From contig PFWI01000149.1 of NCBI GenBank assembly GCA_002791075.1, forward strand, positions 1-8,300: a stretch of 8,300 bases of DNA, given 5' to 3'. Positions 5,265 to 8,300 of this stretch are shown in pieces. The notes under the pieces are model-generated. The model searched no databases, was not told the DNA's origin, and saw only the letters and a list, made by a program, of their open reading frames with translations. Made by a program: the position numbers and the translations under genes. The number at the start of each line of letters is the position of its first letter. Within the stretch, counting starts at the first letter, position 1. The stretch comes from a bacterium (Candidatus Ratteibacteria) CG_4_9_14_3_um_filter_41_21. GTDB taxonomy: Bacteria > Ratteibacteria > UBA8468.

Positions 5265-6399
5265 TTATCGTCACCACCTTTTCACTTATCTTTCCTTCTT
5301 TAATAAGATTGCCTTCATCATCAATGACATGGTACTTTTCTGCTTCTATCCCCTCTTTGATTTTAATCGTTAGACCGTTCAATTCAAGTTCGCTCCCCTT
5401 CTCTAAGGTGATTTTGAGCGTAGAATTATCTATCCTGGACTCCGCCCATAACAGTTCTCTTGCTTTCCACCATAGCGCGAGTTCTGTTAAATTCGGTTTC
5501 CAGAGATTTTTGGTGGTTATGTATTTCAAACTTTTGTCTAGCAGGTTTAACCCTTGAGGATTATTCAGGGGTTCTATATGGGATAACAGTATAAAAATTC
5601 CTCTTCTGTTATGGGTCTTTTCAAATCTGTTTTTTATAATCATAAAGTTTTTAGAGTTAAAGTGGGTGCGAAAAAAATCTCCATGACTAATGAATTCAAT
5701 CAGATTTAAATCTTCTGGATGATACGGGTAATAGATAGATTCAGCAAATCTCCTGTTTGCCATCATAAAAGGAGGGGGATAAATACTCGCGTTTGAACCA
5801 TATAAAAAATTAAGTTCATCTAATATTTTTAATGTCTGCTGGTTTGCACTGAAAGCAGGGGCTCTAAATCCATTTACTTGAAAACCAGCATCTTCAAGAA
5901 TTTTTCTCCCCGTATAGATTCGCCTTTTCTGTTCTCCATAAGGCAAATCTGCAAATTCCTTTGCTAGATTAATAATCTTTGGCTTTTTTCTCGGCACCCA
6001 ATGAGTTAGTCCATGTTGGGCTATTTCATGCCCATCTTCGGTGATTTCTTGAAGAACTTTTGTTAGCTCATCATTCTTACTCAACCTATATCTACCTTTA
6101 TAATGGGGGATAACAAAGAAAATTCCCTTAACACCGTATTCATTGAGAATATCAACCACATTTTTTACCTTACCCGGTTCAGTTAATTTATTTATATCGT
6201 CGTTTGTGAAAATGAATACAGATTGAAAATTATTCGGATAGAGATTAATCTCTATGTTTTCATCCTCTCTGAATAAAACAGGTGGTCCAAAAATCAGATC
6301 CCGGTAATAGTAAACAAGGAAATAGCTGACTGCAAATAGAATTAAAAACAAAACTCCTATTATGATTTTTGTTTTAGTGAATTTTATCCTTTTTATCAC
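5257..6399 (-). CDS. Membrane-anchored NodB-like polysaccharide deacetylase
   Basis: Protein of 380 residues. Residues 10-31 form one membrane helix after a basic tail (MIKRIKFTKTK), so the catalytic domain should face the periplasm. Carbohydrate esterase 4 (NodB) motifs are present: FTNDD (residues 64-68, in place of TFDDG), HGLTH (129-133, metal-binding H-x3-H), GFRAPAF (177-183) and LLSHIEP (271-277). These hydrolases remove N- or O-acetyl groups from cell-wall or exopolysaccharide sugars with a divalent metal. A C-terminal extension (about 325-380) is predicted to be mostly strands (TLKITLEKGSELELNG) and may be a small binding domain. The start is GTG at 6399, with GAGGAG five bases upstream. 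The stop overlaps the acetyltransferase reading frame. The motif 1 change (N before DD) suggests a divergent subfamily, so the substrate is uncertain. Confidence 0.87.
   Translation of the reverse strand: MIKRIKFTKTKIIIGVLFLILFAVSYFLVYYYRDLIFGPPVLFREDENIEINLYPNNFQSVFIFTNDDINKLTEPGKVKNVVDILNEYGVKGIFFVIPHYKGRYRLSKNDELTKVLQEITEDGHEIAQHGLTHWVPRKKPKIINLAKEFADLPYGEQKRRIYTGRKILEDAGFQVNGFRAPAFSANQQTLKILDELNFLYGSNASIYPPPFMMANRRFAESIYYPYHPEDLNLIEFISHGDFFRTHFNSKNFMIIKNRFEKTHNRRGIFILLSHIEPLNNPQGLNLLDKSLKYITTKNLWKPNLTELALWWKARELLWAESRIDNSTLKITLEKGSELELNGLTIKIKEGIEAEKYHVIDDEGNLIKEGKISEKVVTINY
5271..5280 (-). promoter_or_regulatory. Ribosome binding site supporting the non-AUG start of the acetyltransferase
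   Basis: The minus strand reads AAGGTGGTGA, one mismatch from the full anti-16S complement AAGGAGGTGA. Its AGGTGG lies nine bases before the ATT at 5264 and twelve before the ATT at 5261. It lies inside the last codons of the deacetylase gene, as expected for coupled translation. No comparable site precedes the ATG at 5192. Confidence 0.55.
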
Positions 6400-6803
6400 T
6401 AAATCTCCTCAAAATAATTCATTGTATGGAATTTCAAACTTATTTCTTCGCAACCTGAAGGTTGCGGCTACCATCTTTATACGCACCATAAATCCTGCGT
6501 TAATTTAATCTCTCCGTATCCAGAAATATCTCTTTCTGATACTCCCTGAACTTCACTACTGTAGAGATGGATTCCCGATTACTATACTATCGGGAATGAC
6601 AATATTGGGGCACTTCGAAAATGACAACAAGGAGAGATTGCCACAGTCGCTACCGCTCCTTCGCAATGACAAACCCCTTTGTCATTCCTGCGGAAGCAGG
6701 AATCTACTGTCATCTGTGGCTATATCTTTTCAGGAAAACTTACCTGTTACATTAGGAACAATAGCAGAGTAAACTCTGCAACTACAATAGGAAATTTCCA
6801 GGT
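6400..6803. other. 404-base gene-free spacer filled with small palindromic repeats
   Basis: I see no coding frame or known RNA here. Five separate inverted repeats are visible: CGCAACCT-GA-AGGTTGCG (6449-6466); ATTCCCGAT with ATCGGGAAT (6571-6597, nine-base loop); a half-copy of the GAGATTGC...CGCAATGAC family (6634-6670); ATTCCTGC-GGAA-GCAGGAAT (6684-6703); and GCAGAGT-AA-ACTCTGC (6764-6779). The last lies 25 bases after the Hps-RraA stop but has no T-run, so it is at best a weak transcript end. The deacetylase promoter should lie near 6400-6440. Confidence 0.75.
6421..6438 (-). repeat. 18-bp direct repeat upstream of the deacetylase gene, copy A
   Basis: On the minus strand TTTGAAATTCCATACAAT, 22 bases before the GTG start. 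It is identical to 8236-8253 in the leader of the Hps-RraA gene. It ends in TACAAT, a plausible -10 hexamer, but no good -35 element sits at the right distance. It is either a shared promoter or operator element or a repeat end. Confidence 0.55.
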
Positions 6804-8090
6804 TTATCTTTTTTCCCACTTCAAAAGTTCGGTAATCTTGCTTAAAGTGGTGCCGTCTTTGATTTCCTTGCGCAGCCTGTTTTCTCTTTCCAGGACATCC
6901 ATTGCCCGATTGGCGACTTCGGCGGCCTCTTTCTGGGGAATTACCACTACTCCGTCATCATCCCCGACAACCCAATCCCCCGGGAAAATTTTTCTTCCTC
7001 CCAGGCTAACTGGAACGTTCAATTCGCCAAAACCCTTTGGCTCTCCCGCTGCTGGAGTAATAATTTTGGAAAAAGCTGAAAATTTTAATTTTTTTATCTC
7101 TCCTGCGTCCCGAATGGCCCCGTCAATCACTACCCCGGCAATCCCCTTAGCCAGGCAACTGTTGGTAGCCAACTCCCCCCAGACTGCGGGACCGACGCCT
7201 CCGGCGTCAACGACAATAACATCTCCTTTTTTTGCCAAATCAACCGCTTCTACCGGCTTAGCCCAATCCCCGGGATAGGTCCTCACCGTAAAAGCTTTTC
7301 CCGCCATCTTTATTCCGGAGAAGACCGGCGAAATCCCTTTTAACGCTCCTTCCCGATGCATCGCATCGGAGATATTGGCGGTAGAAACCAAAAGTAAAAT
7401 ATCTTTGGCGTTTTTTTCAGTGATTCTTTTATAGAGTTTTGTTTTAATTTTGGTTTTTGTCTGCATCGCTCTTTTAATTTTCCGGGTGGCTTCCCGGGCA
7501 TCTTCTTCTTTGGTAATTGCTCCCCCGACAATAAGAATATCGGCTCCGGCGTTGAGCGCATCCACCACGGTTTCCGAATTAATCCCCCCGGCGACGGCAA
7601 TCGGAAGATTAGTTTTAAGGCGCAATTCCTTCAATTGGTTAAAAGATATTTCCCCCTCCATCTGTTCATCAATGCTGATGTGGATTCCGAGAAAATCTGC
7701 GCCAAGTTTTTCAATCTCCCGAGCGCGTTTCAAGATGGAAGAGCATCCGAGAAAATCCACCATAATTTTCGCTCCATAATTTTCCCCGGCTTTGACCGCA
7801 TCCCGAATTGTGGCGTCAGGAGCCATAGCTATAACGCAAACAATATTTGCTCCCGCTTTTGCCGCGGTTTCCACCTCAAGCCTGCCCACGTCCATCGTCT
7901 TCATATCGGCAACAATTTGGTGTCCGGGAAATCTCTTTCTTAATTCCCGGACTGACTCCAGTCCAATACTTTTAATCAGAGGAGTGCCGGCTTCAATCCA
8001 GTCTGCTCCTCCGCTGACGCTCTCGGCGGCTACTTTGAGCGCGCGGGGTAAATCAACAAAATCCAACGCTACCTGTAAAATTGGCTTCAT
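6804..8090 (-). CDS. Bifunctional 3-hexulose-6-phosphate synthase / RraA-like aldolase-fold protein
   Basis: Protein of 428 residues fusing two domains. Residues 1-210 are an orotidine-phosphate-decarboxylase-suprafamily barrel of Hps type: QVALD (6-10), WIEAGTPLI (31-39), DMKTMD (62-67, the D-x-K-T-x-D active-site motif), GIHISID (135-141), VAGGIN (166-171) and phosphate-binding IVGGAIT (187-193). Hps joins formaldehyde to ribulose 5-phosphate, or runs in reverse to supply pentose. Residues 225-428 are RraA-like: ISDAMH (240-245), GDVIVVDAGG (289-298), GELATNSCLAKGIAGV and IDGAIRDAGE (305-330). R327, D328 and E331 fit the R-D-x-x-E/D metal site of HMG/CHA-type class II aldolases. A basic linker (MQTKTKIKTKLYKR, 209-222) joins them. 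Similar fusions are annotated in methanogenic archaea and some candidate phyla. The partner isomerase (Phi) is not in this window. There is no clear Shine-Dalgarno sequence before the ATG. The decarboxylase alternative (KGPDC) cannot be fully excluded. Confidence 0.9.
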   Translation of the reverse strand: MKPILQVALDFVDLPRALKVAAESVSGGADWIEAGTPLIKSIGLESVRELRKRFPGHQIVADMKTMDVGRLEVETAAKAGANIVCVIAMAPDATIRDAVKAGENYGAKIMVDFLGCSSILKRAREIEKLGADFLGIHISIDEQMEGEISFNQLKELRLKTNLPIAVAGGINSETVVDALNAGADILIVGGAITKEEDAREATRKIKRAMQTKTKIKTKLYKRITEKNAKDILLLVSTANISDAMHREGALKGISPVFSGIKMAGKAFTVRTYPGDWAKPVEAVDLAKKGDVIVVDAGGVGPAVWGELATNSCLAKGIAGVVIDGAIRDAGEIKKLKFSAFSKIITPAAGEPKGFGELNVPVSLGGRKIFPGDWVVGDDDGVVVIPQKEAAEVANRAMDVLERENRLRKEIKDGTTLSKITELLKWEKR

Positions 8091-8101
8091 TTTGTTAAAC
8101 A

Positions 8102-8226
8102 GGACGCAGATTTACGCAGATAAAAAACATAATAAGTCATTCTGAGAGAAACGAAGAATCTCAATCTCAGGGTGACTTTTGTATCATCTTTAATTTAATC
8201 CTGTAAATCTGCGAAAATCTGCGTCC
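8102..8226. repeat. Nested inverted-repeat element in the leader of the Hps-RraA gene
   Basis: The outer arms GGACGCAGATTTACGCAGAT (8102-8121) and ATCTGCGAAAATCTGCGTCC (8207-8226) are inverted repeats with one mismatch in 20. Within them lies a second palindrome with arms GTCATTCTGAG (8136-8146) and CTCAGGGTGAC (8166-8176). The design parallels the pilM-pilN spacer: a palindrome inside a longer inverted repeat. It begins 11 bases upstream of the ATG at 8090. Confidence 0.8.
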
Positions 8227-8235
8227 AATTAATTT

Positions 8236-8253
8236 ATTGTATGGAATTTCAAA
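8236..8253 (-). repeat. 18-bp direct repeat, copy B, upstream of the Hps-RraA gene
   Basis: Identical over 18 bases to 6421-6438 and in the same orientation relative to its downstream gene, but here about 145 bases before the start codon with the nested repeat between. Confidence 0.55.
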
Positions 8254-8272
8254 GTTCCCCCTCATCTATGTT

Positions 8273-8294
8273 TCCTCTCCCCAAGGGGAGAGGA
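8273..8294. repeat. Palindrome at the right edge of the window
   Basis: TCCTCTCCCC (8273-8282) and GGGGAGAGGA (8285-8294) form a perfect 10-bp stem with an AA loop. There is no T-run on either side. It resembles an interspersed palindromic repeat and may continue beyond the window. Confidence 0.65.
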
Positions 8295-8300
8295 TGGAGG

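Noticed and set aside
6679..7278. Plus-strand 199-codon ORF
   Set aside because: It is antisense to the RraA half of the fusion, starts in a palindromic repeat, and its serine/proline-rich translation is typical of an antisense shadow.

Overview
All supported genes lie on the minus strand of a moderately AT-rich bacterial sequence. A type IV pilus assembly block (PilM, PilN, PilO and a PilP-like protein) implies a cell with an outer membrane. Together with an NfnA-type flavoprotein, a fused hexulose-6-phosphate synthase/RraA protein and very many short palindromic repeats, this resembles uncultured Gram-negative lineages such as Omnitrophota. That placement is an impression from gene content, not a demonstrated assignment.

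Layout in the direction of transcription (right to left): positions 8091-8300 hold only repeats. A bifunctional Hps-RraA gene spans 8090-6804. A 404-base gene-free stretch (6803-6400) holds at least five unrelated small palindromes. A membrane-anchored NodB-like deacetylase (6399-5257) overlaps a GNAT acetyltransferase that probably starts at a non-AUG codon near 5264 and ends at 4563. A ribbon-helix-helix antitoxin (4433-4215) overlaps a PIN-domain toxin (4231-3830), and 27 bases later comes an nfnA-like gene (3802-2975) whose usual partner nfnB is not next to it. The pilus genes follow: pilM (2829-1855), pilN (1614-964), pilO (967-401) and a pilP-like gene (404-1) that runs off the window.

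PilM, PilN, PilO and PilP together form the inner-membrane alignment complex of a type IV pilus or related secretion machine. PilM is cytoplasmic and binds the N-terminal tail of PilN, PilN and PilO pair through coiled coils, and PilP links them to the outer-membrane secretin, which probably lies just beyond the left edge. pilN, pilO and pilP are joined by ATGA overlaps, whereas pilM and pilN are separated by a repeat-filled 240-base spacer.

The most unusual property of the window is its repeat load. Palindromic elements fill nearly every spacer, are nested in one another (one MITE-like element has an 8-bp flanking duplication), and extend into coding sequence: one forms part of the PilP-like signal peptide and another forms the C-terminal tail of the acetyltransferase.
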